A stretch of 64,000 bases of DNA from Rapana venosa (lineage: Eukaryota > Mollusca > Gastropoda > Neogastropoda > Muricidae): the NCBI GenBank assembly GCA_028751875.1, contig CM054157.1:54801691-54865690 (forward strand), written 5' to 3'. Shown here one piece after another: positions 34,763 through 45,585 of this stretch. Every line of letters begins with the position of its first letter. The stretch's first letter is position 1. Below the pieces are notes generated by a model. The model saw nothing but the letters and a program-made list of their open reading frames with translations, was not told where the DNA came from and ran no database searches. Both the position numbers and the translations under genes were made by a program.

Positions 34763-34894
34763 GTCTGTTGAACATTCTGAAGCATTCTTGTTTTTCTTAT
34801 CATTATGTATCGTGTTTCTGCTCTTTATCTTTCTTTCTTCCTCTCTGCCGTTTTCTCTTTGAAAACTCTCTAACTGTCCCTCTCTCTGTCTCTA

Positions 34895-34992
<98 letters not shown>

Positions 34993-36247
34993 CTGTGTGT
35001 GTGCTTGTGTGTGTGTGTGCATGCACATGTATGGAGGCGTAATGTGTCTTGTATTTTTATGTGGGTTTTGGTTTTTTGTTTTGTTTTTAGTGTTGTATGT
35101 TATTTTGAATATTATGACACACGCAGCCTAGAGCTTGGAAAAGATAAAATGTTATAGCCTATAATTATATATAAAAAGTTATCATTCTATAGTTGTTGTT
35201 ATCATCACTGTTTTCATTATTATTACTGGTATTTTGTTGCTATCATTAATTGTTTTTATTATTATTATTATTATCGTCATCGTCATTATCATCATCATCA
35301 ACATCATCATAATATTTTCAATATCATCAATACAATTGTAGTAATATCATTATTATAACCAAAACTGTTACCGTTATCATTTTCAACATTGAAAGTGATT
35401 GAACATCCCCAGTCAAAAATAAAAATTAAAAATTAATTTTAAAAAATGGTTGCCACCATGCACTAAAATTAGTCAAATGTAAAATGTTACCTTGGTGGTA
35501 TACCTTAAATTTCTAGCCACAAGAAAAAGAAAGAAGAGAAAATAGCATATACGTAGGAAACGAGAGAGGTTTTTTAAATATAATTATTCTTTTATTTTGA
35601 GGATAATGGAATAAGCATTCATGTGAGCTTTTTTTCCATCCAGTCCCTGTGTGTATGCAGTTTTCCAAATTAATAGTGAGAAAGTGGTGGTGATATTTTT
35701 ACACTCCCTACACACAAATATTATCAGCGGAAAACCAAAAACTTACAACTTATTCAAGCCAAGCTCCCCCCCACCCCCACCCCACCACCACCTTAAAAAA
35801 AAGATCCCCCCCCCAAAAAAAAAAAGGATTTATAAAAAATAAAAGAGTTAAACTAAGCAGGAAGCAAACTTTTCCAAACTGACACAAACTGGTGATATAT
35901 CTAATCTACTCTTCCTGCTGCCAACGATCATGAATGGCAACCTTCTTTCATTTTTCTGTTATAAAGGAGTTGGTGGGCGGTACACTGTGGAGCTGTTAGC
36001 TAACCTGGGCTTTCTTGGTTCCTTTATGTCAGGAGGGCTATTGGGGGGTGCCAGGGTCTCTGTAACTGTAAGTGAATAGGTGCAGGAGGAGTAAGAGTGG
36101 AACACAAATCATGGACATTTATACTTCCTGCATGTCTGTTAGCTGGTGAGTAGCTTTAGACATAGTTGTTGGCAATTATGCATGTATATATATACAAAAA
36201 TGTACGTTTTTGTATTTTGCGACTATAATTTTAGGATATATATAAAT

Positions 36248-36278
<31 letters not shown>

Positions 36279-36375
36279 TCTTTCTTTAATTTAACGTCTC
36301 TTTACTCAGATTGATTATCAGACCCCCAAAAAAGAAAAAAAAATCATTATGAAGGTCATAGAAATTAGAATTACA

Positions 36376-36444
<69 letters not shown>

Positions 36445-39400
36445 ATTTACATTTTTAGATTCAGATTGAGAACATTTTAAAACCAGCCATAAAAGTCATT
36501 TAGACTTATTTGATGCAACAATGGGAATATATATATGTTCATGTTATATGTACATGTTATGTATCTATATAGATATATATAGATATATAATATATATAGA
36601 TATATAATATATATAGATATATAATATATATAGATATATAATATATATAGATATAGTCTATAGATAGATATAGATAGATAGATATAGATAGATATAGATA
36701 TGTGTGCATACAATGTCTATAATATTCTGAGCTCCTGCCAGCATTCATGGGTATGTGCCATACATTTTAGTTTTTACCTTAAATTTTTTTTTTTTGGGGG
36801 GGGGGGGGGAGGGGAGGTAGTTAGAATACTGTTGTTGCACATTCTCCAGAGTATGCACTCTACCACTGTGAGACCGTAAGCACACGAGATGAGAAGATTG
36901 CGTGTGTTCATGTCTATGTTTCAAATACTTTGCCATGATTATAGGCAGCCATACTCTGACTTCAGAGAAAGTTTTTCACTATCCTGTAATTTAAGAGAGT
37001 GTAGGTTGTTACGCAGAGAGCTTGTTGTCGTGGCTGAAGACACAGTCTCATCATGACATTTTACAACATAACACCATTTTTAACGTAGGCTTTGGCACTT
37101 CGCTTTCATCACTAACTGATACAAGTTTTGGCCTGGGCCAGTTTCATGGTAGACCTGTGGACTGTTACAGCTATGAAGACGTCTGGTCAGGAGGAGGACA
37201 GCTCGGGGACAGCTGCTGCGTTCGATGCCACTCCCCCCTCACCCTCTGCTGTCCGCGCTGCTCACCACCTCCCTCCTCCACCCCTACCCACGCTTACCCC
37301 CTCCCCACCCCCTCCGTCACCCATTCCTCAGTACCCCCCTCCTGCAACACAGAAGACAAAGCGGAGCATCCTGTTCATGTTGTTTTGGATGAGAGACTCT
37401 TTGAAAACGAGATGTTGAAGAGTGTCGCTGCTGAAAGATGTTTAGAGAACAAAGGACAAGAAACGACCGCAGCTGCTGCTAGACATAGGGATGTAACACG
37501 TCAAGAAGTCAGTGATGATGAAGGTGAGGAAAATACTACTGTGGATGATGACCGACTTGGGGAAAGCGAAGTGGAAGAGATTTCCAAGAGCGCTGCCGAT
37601 CTTGGTGCTCGAAGACTCTCGGAACACGGAGGAGAGGATGCCCTCACAGGAGCTGAGGGCACAGCAGTGACACCTGAAGAACTTGAGAGAAACAGAACCA
37701 GTGTGTCCAGCTTTAGGTCCCGTGTCTGTGTTCACAGGTTCAGGGTAAAGGAGAGAGCGGGGCAGGATCCGGATGCAGTCTATGAACACTGTGGAGATGA
37801 ACGAACCAAGGACACAGCGTCTGTCACTCCTGATCCGGACGATGATGATGGAGGGAGACTAGGGCCTGAGGCTCAGTCAGGTTTGGAGGATTCAGCTCCA
37901 AACGTCATGAAACGTCCGACATGCTCAGAAGTGTTTGCTAAGTCAGATCTCCTCGCTGTGCACATGCACACAAAACACAAAGCGGGTACAACACAAAGCA
38001 AGGATTCGTGCACAGCCTCCAATGTTTGTGGAGGTGATTCAGAACCAGAAAAAGTGTCGCACCCTCACCAGACACAACAGGCACAGTATGAACACGTTTC
38101 TGAAGAAGCTGTGAAAGAACGGTGCGTCGAACAGCGAGACTCTTTAGCTGGGACTAGTGTACAACAGAATAGTAGGAACAGTTTGGAATTCAACGTTCAG
38201 GTGATGGATGACCTAAGCGATGCATTAACAGAACAAACTGCGGTGTCTATGGATTTTGACAGGGAGAGAGATTCGCGTGACAACAGCCCTGAAGCTTACG
38301 ATAGTGACACAGATATAGAATCAAACACAAATCTGTCAGAAAGAAAAGACAAATCCTTAATTAAAGATGCAGTTTTAGAGACACCAAAACATGCACAGAA
38401 CAACAATCGACCACCACCAAGACAAGCACAGAATCAAACTCGGTCAGATCCAACACACACTCCCCCCTCTCCAGACACACAGCAAAGCAGTGAACGTTTT
38501 CAGCATCAATGTCAGAAGTGTGATATCAGTTTTCAGTCTCTCGACGATCTTTCTACTCATGCGTGTATTCATGTCGAGAGTAAAACAACATCTTGCGACA
38601 GCTGCCAGAAGACATTTTCATCTACCAGTCTGTTGAAAAAGCATCGATGCCGGAACCGTCAACGCAAGCAGACAATTCAAAGACAAGGTGATGCTGGTTT
38701 TGTCGCATCTGTGGAGAAGGATCATGGATGGAGTGTTACCGCAAAACAGACGAGAAGTTCAGAAAAAAGTTTCACTAAAGAGTCGGTGTCAAGTGTTACA
38801 CAGAACGGACATGAACGCAAGGTGTGTGTGAAGCGATGTTCTTCAACAGTTCAAGATTTCCGGCATCACAAGTCCAGAGAGTGTGAGGCTGAGGAGACGA
38901 GTGCTTTGGGAGAGACGGCATCAAATGTCACACAAAAGGACCACCCATGTTCGATTCAGAGTTCTTCAGCTCAAGATCTGCAACAAGATCTCCGCACTCA
39001 CAAGTTGACAGAACATACAGGCAAAGAGAAGAGTTCTTCAGAAAATAGAGCATCAGGCAACACGCAGAGTAATCTTATGTGTTCAGTTCAGTGTTTGAAG
39101 ACTCGAGATCTTCAGAATTACAAGTCAACAGTGTGTAGGGATGGGGAGAAGAATTCTTCAGAAAATACAGCACCAAGCATTACCCAGAATCAACAGGAGT
39201 GCAATGTGTGTTCGACTCAGTGTTCTTCAGCTCGAGATCTCCTGCATCACAAGTCGACAGCGCATAAAAATAAAGACACAAATTCTTCAGAAAATACAAC
39301 TTCAAGCCTAACACAAAATAACCGTGAATGCAACGTGTGTTCGATTCAGTGTTCTTCAACCCAAGATTGTCACACCCACAAGTCGACAGAACTTAAGAAT

Positions 39401-42400
39401 GATAAGAAGAATTCTTCAGAAAAGACTGCGTCACACATTACACAAAAACCCCATAATTGTAACGTGTGTTCGATTCAGTGTTCTTCTGCTGAAGATCTAC
39501 ACACTCACAAGTTGACAGAACATAATAAGAGTGACAAGAAAATCTCTTCAGAAAAAAGCATTGCTAAACAGAATAAACTTCAATGTCGTGTGTGTTCCAT
39601 TCAGTTTTCCTCAGCTCGAGATCTGCAGCGTCATAGGACGACAGAGCACAAGAAAGGATCGGGTTTCCAATGCGGTTACTGTGGTAAAGTTCTCTGTACT
39701 ATGCAGACCTTGGTCACACATGAAAGAACGCATACAGGTAAGCAATCATTTTGGAAAAGATGTGTGTGTAATGGTAGTTTTTTTTTTTTTTTAAAGATGT
39801 TTTGTTATGTATTCATTATTTATTGAATTTAACATTTTTTTTTGAATGAATATACATATATTTAATCTTAAAGTGAAGATTTGTTGTGTCAAGGATAGTG
39901 TTGTTACTCAAAAGACTAATAATATTTTTGTGTTTCCTGGTTTAAAAAAAAAGTTCTATACATCATACCGACACTTGAAAGTGTATGGATTTAAATATAT
40001 GTAAAAAATAGTGGTTATACTGTAGTGTGTGTGTGTCAAAATGTGTGATGTGTGTGGGTAGGTGTGTTTGTATGTATATATACATGTGTGTGTGTATGTT
40101 TTATCACAGGCCTTAGCAGGCTCTAGCTCACAATAACAACTGCAAAGCTCCACCATGAAATGAATTGCATTGCACCCGATCCGCTGTTCCACTAGAGCTA
40201 TTTTAGGAAGATGAGAGTCAGGTTTGTCAATTTTGAGATGATTGATTATAAAACTAGTCTATAGCCATTCTTCTACCTGGCTCTAAAGTATCAGCACATA
40301 ATTTTGATTGCTTTTGCTTTTCTAAACATGTTAAAAACACCCAAGCCCTCATTCTTACCACATGTCATGATGCAACACAACAGTGGTCATTTTTATCACT
40401 CCCTGTAGTCTGTCGTTTCAGTTTGTAATACCTTTTCATAGCTGTAACAGAGTGGACATATTTGATGTTCCATCTCTGCACAAACCTCAGGTACAAGGCA
40501 CAGTCTCACAGTCAGGATGTGGCCTCTATAAAGAGGCTGCAGCATAAATACTACATTTCACCGTGTAGGCGAAGTGCACGCAATGTCCAGTTTTCAATCT
40601 GTTTTTGTTTTATAATTGAACAGCCTTTATATCGCAGACTGATAACGTGTTAACAACAACTAAGAACTGACTTCTGGTGCAGAGTGACTGGTTACGTGGT
40701 GGAGAATCACATTTACCGGCAAAGCTTTAGGCCCGGGGCTTCATAAATGTGTTGTGACACTGTGGACAGGCGACAAACCCTACCGGTGCTCCCACTGCCC
40801 GTCCACCTTCCGCAGCAGCAGCAACCTGCAGGCTCACCTGCGGACCCACACGGGCCACACCCCCTACCTGTGTCCCCAGTGCGGTCGAGGCTTCAAGGAG
40901 ATCACCCACCTCAAAAGGCACCTGGTCTCCCACAGGTCGGTTGAAAGCGTTTGGGATCGGTGGTCTAGACGACACATGAAAACTGTCTTTTAATTGTGTA
41001 TACAGCTGTCAGTGTCCCCCACTTTCAGCTAGTGCTCTCAGCTGCTGTCCTTCCCATCCCAGCCCAGCTGGTGCTGATGATTACAGCAGGAACTGACCAC
41101 ACTCATCATCATCAGACCCGTGACCTTGGCGGTCGTGGGGGAGACACGAAAGACAATGCCGTGGTAAGCCTCCTCCATCCATCTCGGTCCTCGGCTCTGC
41201 GCAGTAGTGCCGAGTCATTCATCCTGGTTCATTCTCTGATGTTGTCCATCCATGACTTGTTCTGTCTTCCCCTCTTTCTGCCACCTTCGAGTGTTCCCTG
41301 CAGTACTGTTTTTGGCAGAGTGTTGTGGCGGGTGACGTGGCCGAACCATGTCAGCTTTTTCTTCTTGACAATGGTGAGAAGGGGTTCCTGTGGACCTGCC
41401 AGCCATGTTATTTGACTCTTGACAAATTCATTGGTCTTTCGTTCTCTCCAGGATATGCCCAGTGGGACTTGTTAAAAGGACAGGGGAAGGCTAAATGTAG
41501 CACTCTTGACCGAGTGATGTTGGATTTGTGCATACTGAACCATGGCTCCCTAATGCAATAAGTGACCATGGTTTGCCCATTCCTGCCTCGTAAATACTTG
41601 TCTGAAACAACCATTAAGAGTTTTAGTGCCTTGCGCATGCCTAGACCTGTCCCTGTGTTCTTGGCAGCCATTTTCCTACTCACCTCATGCTCCCTGAGCA
41701 GAAAAGTATAGTATTACTTTCTCACAATCAGCCGACAGTTGTTGCTATTATTTGATGTCTTTTTGTATGTTTTTTCGTTTAAGGGAGAAACTTATGTAAA
41801 GCATTGAGGTGGCAAAACAAGGGGTAGGACTATTTCATTTGCCAAATTCTCCAACCAGCACTTTGCCTGGCACGCCAAAAAACCCCTGTCTCTCTTCATC
41901 TTTGTCTCTCTCTCTCTTGTAAGTATCATCGCAACTCTTTTGCGGTGACCGTGAGCCCTAAACTCAGCTGCGGTTCTGTTGAGGCACGACCGAGTGAAAA
42001 AGAACGAAAAAGGCAGAAGACCCCCAGCTTCTCTCATGGGCAACATCACTGAATCCTGTGGCAGCCTGAGAATCCATGACGTCAGCAGTACAGGGCAGTA
42101 CAGCCAAGACCGGAGGAGGAGCACATGGAGAAGGAGGGAAGGAAGGAAGGAAGGAAGGAAGGAAGGAAGGAAGGAAGGGAGGGAGGGAGGGAGGGAGGGA
42201 GGGAGGGAGGGAGGAAGGAAGGGAGGAAGGGAGGGAGGGAGGGGGGGGGGGGGAGGGGAGGGAGGGAGGGAGGAAGGAAGGAGGAGCATGTGGGTGTCAT
42301 TGGGTGTGGCGGCTAATGGTTAACTTGGTGATGCTGACAGGAGAGACTGGTGGAGTCTAGATGAAGCGCTCCTGCTTAGAAAGCCAGAAGTATGGGTTTG

Positions 42401-42671
42401 ATCCCCAGTTGTTTGTTGTTGGTTTTTTAAAGGTGGGTAGGGGGGGGGGGGGTGTTGGGAGCGGAGGGGCCATTCCTCAGCTGAAGGTGTACTAGCGATG
42501 AGGTTTTGCGTGTGTGTTCGTTTTCACCCACCATTTAGGTTGCCGCATTTCATCTTTGGGGGTGATCGCCGTTTGAGCCTGCGCTGTTCACCAATCCCCT
42601 GGACCTTGACGTGTGTGGGTGTTAGTGTTTTGGATGAAAAGCTAAACTGAGATCCTGCACAAATGCATGGG

Positions 42672-42702
<31 letters not shown>

Positions 42703-42871
42703 AAGAAGGGAAAAGCAAAAGAGGGTATCTTTGTCAATGCAGGGGAAGTTGAGTCTCAAATACAATTTAAAGTCCCTAGCAGTCCCCAGTTTAAACTGAA
42801 GGAAAAGAGAAATGATAGTAATTAAATGTTTCAGCCCTAAATTTTTTCTGTTCCACCCCCCCTCACTCCCT

Positions 42872-42923
<52 letters not shown>

Positions 42924-44331
42924 ACCCACACCCCCCCACCCCCCAAAAAAGACACACACAAATTTGACAGCTAACTACTCAACAACAAAAACAAACCACA
43001 AACAACCAAAAAAGTTTTATAAATTTTTTTCTTCTTCCTCCCTCCCCTAAAACGTGTGATTTTGTGTGTGCAGCGGAGAGAAGCCCTACCGATGCCTGCA
43101 GTGCGACAAGGCCTACGTGCACGCCACCTCCCTGACAGAGCACGTGCTCTCCTCCCACTGCCTGACCCCCAAGTCCTTGGTGTGTCACCAGTGCGGCAAA
43201 GCCTTCCTCAACTCCAAGCGTCTGCACGTCCACCTCAAGACCCACACCAAGCCGCAAGCGCCGCCCGAGACGAGCGTCTCCGCCGGGCGCCATGTTTGTC
43301 CCGTCTGCAGCGCCACCTACCGGCAAGCCAGTTCCCTGTCGCGGCACAAAAAGTCGCACGGGAACGCAGCGAGCGAGGTGGGTTGTTCCCAGCGCGGGAA
43401 AACGTTCCTTGACGCGGCGCACGAATCGAAGAAGCGCGGTGGGGTTCACGGTGGTGTGAAGCGTTACCAGTGCAAGGTTTGTTCTAGAGAATTTCAGAGC
43501 GGTGCTGGTCATAAACGGCATGTGTTGTCTCACGGTACGAGGTCTTTCACGTGTTCGGAATGTGGCAAAGCCTTGGTTAGTTCCGACTCTCTTCGGCGCC
43601 ATTTGCAGACGCACGCTGGAGGTAAAGCTCACGCTTGTCCCCAGTGCGCCCAAACCTTCTTCACGGCCTGGACGCTTCGTCTTCATCGGCAGCGTCATTC
43701 CAACGCCACGCCTGGAGAAAACCCCCACGTGTGCGTTCAGTGTGGGGCGGCGTACTTACGCGCTCAGTCCCTAACTCGACACCAGCGCCTCCACGCGCCC
43801 ACGCAGACCCAACCCGCGCGTTACCGCTGCGCGCAGTGTGAGCGCGTGTTCGGCGATTCCTGGCACCTCAAGCGCCACGCGTTGTCGCACAGCGGAGAGA
43901 AACCCTTCATGTGCGCGTCGTGCGGAAAAGCCTACGCCGATGCGCACACGCTCAAGGACCACATGCAGGTCCATTCGGGCGTGCGCTCTTTCGTGTGCGA
44001 AGTGTGCGGCAAGGCCTTTTTCTCCGCCAAGCGGCTGAAAGAACACGGCCGGTCGCATTCCGACCAGCGGCCGTACCGGTGTTCGGAGTGCCCGGCCGCG
44101 TACAAGCACCTCAGCGGGCTGGTCTCGCACCGGAGGACGCACTCGGGGCTGCGGCCGTTCGCGTGCGAGGCGTGCGGGAAGGCGTTCAGGGACCGCACGT
44201 GCTACAGCCGCCACCAGCTGACGCACAGTCACCACAAGCCTCACGTCTGCCCCCAGTGTGGCCAGGCATACAAAGACGCCAAGAATCTCAAGCATCACCT
44301 CGTCCGGCTTCACGGTTCGGCTTCTGCTTAG
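34641..44331 (+). CDS. C2H2 zinc-finger protein, four-exon gene model
   Basis: Joins of 34,641-34,762, 37,171-39,737, 40,770-40,935 and 43,074-44,331 give about 1,370 codons. Phases agree at all three junctions (2, 1, 2), each with GT/AG borders. Finger linkers are rebuilt across introns: HTG-DKPYRC at the second junction and SH-SGEKPYRC at the third. Order: a short N-terminal helical-looking segment, a long acidic/Ser-Thr-rich region, two ordinary fingers, about seven degenerate finger repeats, one ordinary finger, two fingers in exon 3, then 13 intact fingers and one broken in exon 4. Arrays of C2H2 fingers usually bind DNA in the nucleus; a regulatory role is inference from the family and the target is unknown. 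The link of exon 1 to exon 2 is less certain than the others. A 5' UTR exon and promoter were not found. Confidence 0.8.
34872..34990. repeat. (CT)n tract in intron 1
   Basis: About 100 bp of nearly pure (CT)n. Confidence 0.97.
35170..36892. other. Intron 1 of the zinc-finger gene: repeats and unassigned DNA
   Basis: (ATT/ATC)n 35,210-35,350; reverse SINE-B 3' fragment 35,590-35,662 (GAGGATAATGGAATAAGCAT); (GT)n 36,252-36,279; (GA)n 36,379-36,441; (TATATAGA)n 36,565-36,700; G-run 36,797-36,815. Confidence 0.75.
36893..37141 (+). repeat. Repeat G, copy 1, ending just before exon 2
   Basis: Shares with 61,125-61,330 the words GCAGCCATACTCTGACTTCA, GTGTAGGTTGTTA (versus GTGCAGGTTGTTA), GAGCTTGT...GTGGCTGAAG and TTTTGGCCTGGGCCA. 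The zinc-finger frame is open back to 37,022, but that part lies within this repeat and has no ATG in frame, so it is treated as intron. Confidence 0.7.
37171..39737 (+). CDS. Zinc-finger gene, exon 2 (linker region and degenerate fingers)
   Basis: The acceptor GACTGTTACAG ends at 37,170. Early residues include two Cys clusters (CCVRCHS, CCPRC) and a Pro/Ser/Thr stretch. An acidic Ser-rich region follows, with an isolated finger-like remnant (CSEVFAKSDLLAVHMHTKH). Typical fingers occur at about 38,511-38,573 (CQKCDISFQSLDDLSTHACI) and 38,595-38,650 (CDSCQKTFSSTSLLKKH). From about 38,820 to 39,650 come about seven copies of a roughly 41-residue unit with linker SSENTASxITQ and core CNVCSIQCSSAEDLHTHKLT-EH. 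The last four keep both Cys (one of them lacks the second His), and the earlier ones have lost one Cys pair. A canonical finger (CGYCGKVLCTMQTLVTHERT-H) is last. The donor is ACAG then GTAAGCAA at 39,738, phase 1. Confidence 0.85.
39738..40769. other. Intron 2 of the zinc-finger gene
   Basis: AT-rich, with GT-rich repeats at 40,025-40,100. No other feature recognised. Confidence 0.75.
40770..40935 (+). CDS. Zinc-finger gene, exon 3 (two fingers)
   Basis: The acceptor CACTGTGGACAG ends at 40,769. It has 54 codons plus split codons at both ends. It starts DKPYRC and encodes CSHCPSTFRSSSNLQAHLRT-H and CPQCGRGFKEITHLKRHLVS-H, joined by a TGHTPYL linker. The donor is CACAG then GTCGGTTG at 40,936, phase 2. 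Both fingers keep C-x2-C-x12-H-x3-H. Confidence 0.92.
41019..41410 (-). pseudogene. Decayed non-LTR retrotransposon C-terminal fragment in intron 3
   Basis: In reverse it shows remnants of the block KKLTW-GHVTR, TVLQGTLEGGRKRGRQ and REWTRMN, broken by frameshifts (read from ATGGTTCGGCCACGTCACCC and TTCCCTCTTTCTGCCACC complements). Same general family as 8286-8735. The end at about 41,020-41,110 (CCCCCACTTTCAGCTAGTGC, ATCCCAGCCCAGCTGGTGCT) recurs at 44,878-44,950. Confidence 0.65.
42128..42290. repeat. (GGAA)n/(GGGA)n tract
   Basis: Pure GGAA then GGGA then a G-run, then GGGA/GGAA, in intron 3. Purine-only over about 155 bp. Confidence 0.97.
42664..42924. repeat. G-run and C-run pair in intron 3
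   Basis: A run of about 30 Gs at 42,672-42,702 and a run of more than 40 Cs at about 42,877-42,923, separated by about 175 bp. They could pair as an inverted repeat. Lengths in the assembly are not reliable for such runs. Confidence 0.9.
43074..44331 (+). CDS. Zinc-finger gene, exon 4 (13-finger array and stop)
   Basis: The acceptor TTTTGTGTGTGCAG ends at 43,073 and the stop TAG is at 44,329-44,331. After SGEKPYRC come CLQC, CHQC and CPVC fingers, then a broken one (GCSQRGKTFLDAAHESKKRG, with one Cys and both His missing). Then come CKVC, CSEC, CPQC, CVQC, CAQC, CASC, CEVC, CSEC, CEAC and CPQC fingers, all C-x2-C-x12-H-x3/4-H, several joined by SGEKPF/HSGVRSF-type linkers. The last ends HHLVRLH, just before the stop. 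The second half is strikingly GC- and CpG-rich compared with exon 2 and the introns. Confidence 0.95.
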
Positions 44332-44449
44332 GGCCGCGTCCGTCGGTGGTGGCTCCGTGGGGGTTGTACAGGTCTGTGTGTGTGTGTGTGTGTAAAGCAC
44401 GAGGTTGTTGTGTTCAGTTCCTGGGTGGGTAGGGTGGGGTGGGTGGGAT

Positions 44450-44870
44450 GGGATAGTGGTTAGAGCGTTGTGGTTGTGATCTGACGGTCTCAGATTCGAG
44501 CCACTCTCACCACCACCACGGAGGTGCCTGTTTGTTTTAGGGAAGTATTTTTACCCTGGAGTTAACGTTAGGGAATTTTTACCCTGGAGTTAACGTTAGG
44601 TAATTTTTACCCTGGAGTTAACATTAGGGAATTTTTTATCCTGGAGTTAACATTCGGGAATTTTTGCCCTGGAGTTAACATTAGGGAATTTTTACCCTGG
44701 AGTTAACATTAGGGAATTTTTTACCCGGGAGTTAACATTAGGGAATTTTTTACCCTGGAGTTAACATTAGGAATAATTTTTGCCCTGGAGTTAACATTAG
44801 GGAATTTTTACCCTGGAGTTAGCAATAGGGAATTTTTACCCTGGAGTTAGCATCAGTACTGACCACAGCC
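44450..44870 (+). repeat. SINE-B 5' part with an internal 28-bp minisatellite
   Basis: A tRNA-like head (GGGATAGTGGTTAGAGCGTT, then GTCTCAGATTCGAGCCACTC) is followed by the SINE-B segment TTTTACCCTGGAGTTAACGT, expanded to eleven copies of a 28-bp unit (GGAGTTAACATTAGGGAATT + TTTACCCT). After the last unit the sequence returns to GTTAGCATCAGTACTGACC, as in SINE-B. The minisatellite has therefore arisen inside the SINE. Confidence 0.85.
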
Positions 44871-44877
44871 GTCAATT

Positions 44878-45005
44878 TCCCCCACTTTCAGCTGCTGTCC
44901 GTTCCATCCCAGCCCAGCTGGTGCTGATTACAGCAGGAACTGACCACACTTGGACTTGGTAACTGGAAGGGGCGCACTAAACCTAGCACTTTTGACAGAG
45001 TGATG
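44878..45005. repeat. Interspersed repeat shared with 41,020-41,110 and 41,470-41,525
   Basis: CCCACTTTCAGCTGCTGTCC, ATCCCAGCCCAGCTGGTGCT, CAGCAGGAACTGACCACACT, and then CTAGCACTTTTGACAGAGTG. Probably part of the non-LTR element at 41,019-41,410. Confidence 0.6.
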
Positions 45006-45024
45006 GATGGATGAGTGCACTGTG

Positions 45025-45229
45025 TGACTCCACTCCCCCAAAAGTCCTTCGGATGAGACTATAAACTGAGGCGCCGTGGGCAACAGAAATCTTGCACACA
45101 CTCCTGTCCCGCCTTTTGGTAGAGTAGGCCATTTCATGGTGGTAGCAGCGAATGACAAATTATTTAAAATGCATGCACACAACGTGTCATGTCTAGACAC
45201 CATCCCTGAAGTTGCAATGCGGCTACCTG
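45025..45229 (+). repeat. SINE-B central domain, diverged
   Basis: AAAGTCCTTCGGATGAGACT, ATAAACTGAGGCGCCGTGGG, TAGAGTAGGCCATTTCATGG, then an element C-like word (GAAGTTGCAATGCGGCTACC) just before the SINE-A insertion. Confidence 0.75.
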
Positions 45230-45516
45230 TAAAGGTAAAGGTGTCCCATAACCTATGTGGTTGTAGGGGGGGTCGAGGCATCAGAGACCTCAACTTCTCT
45301 AGGGGCCAGCATAGTGAGGGCGGCGCTCATCTCCTCTCCCTCGCTGCTTTACCTTCCCTGACCCTAAACAGGGCAGGTACCCATTTACAGCTGGGGGGAC
45401 TGTACTGAAGCCAAGGCGCGCCAACGGTCACCCATCCAAGTGGTAACCACGCTCGACGCTGCTTGACTGTAGCTGGGGGAAAGCGAGTGCTCCGACCACT
45501 GAGCTATCCCGTCCCT
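45230..45516 (-). repeat. SINE-A, full length
   Basis: Reverse copy from AAAGGTAAAGGTGTCCCATA to CACTGAGCTATCCCGTCCC, with a well-preserved 5S-like part (CGGTCACCCATCCAAGTGGT, AACCACGCTCGACGCTGCTT). It appears to interrupt an element C: TGCGGCTACCT lies on its left and AATGGTGGCATACACAAAAT on its right. Confidence 0.93.
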
Positions 45517-45585
45517 AATCAAATGGTGGCATACACAAAATCTCGCCATTGGTGAACCTCGGAGCTCTAGCTGAGGAAATAAAAC
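45517..45585 (+). repeat. Element C 3' end
   Basis: AATGGTGGCATACACAAAAT, CTCGCCATTGGTGAACCTCG, GAGCTCTAGCTGAGGAAATA. Confidence 0.75.

Noticed and set aside
37022..37170. Extension of the zinc-finger frame upstream of the chosen acceptor
   Set aside because: The frame is open, but the region has no in-frame ATG and most of it is repeat G, present also at 61.1 kb.
37128..37418. Overlapping 96-codon Pro-rich frame
   Set aside because: It is an alternative frame of the zinc-finger exon. The other frame continues into the fingers.
41792..42323. Leu/Pro-rich or Gly/Arg/Lys-rich frames on both strands
   Set aside because: They come from the GGAA/GGGA tract.
42979..43728. 249-codon reverse frame
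   Set aside because: It is antisense to the finger array. Repetitive C2H2 coding sequence commonly leaves antisense frames open.
43771..44400. 209-codon reverse frame
   Set aside because: Same reason: the antisense of the GC-rich finger exon.
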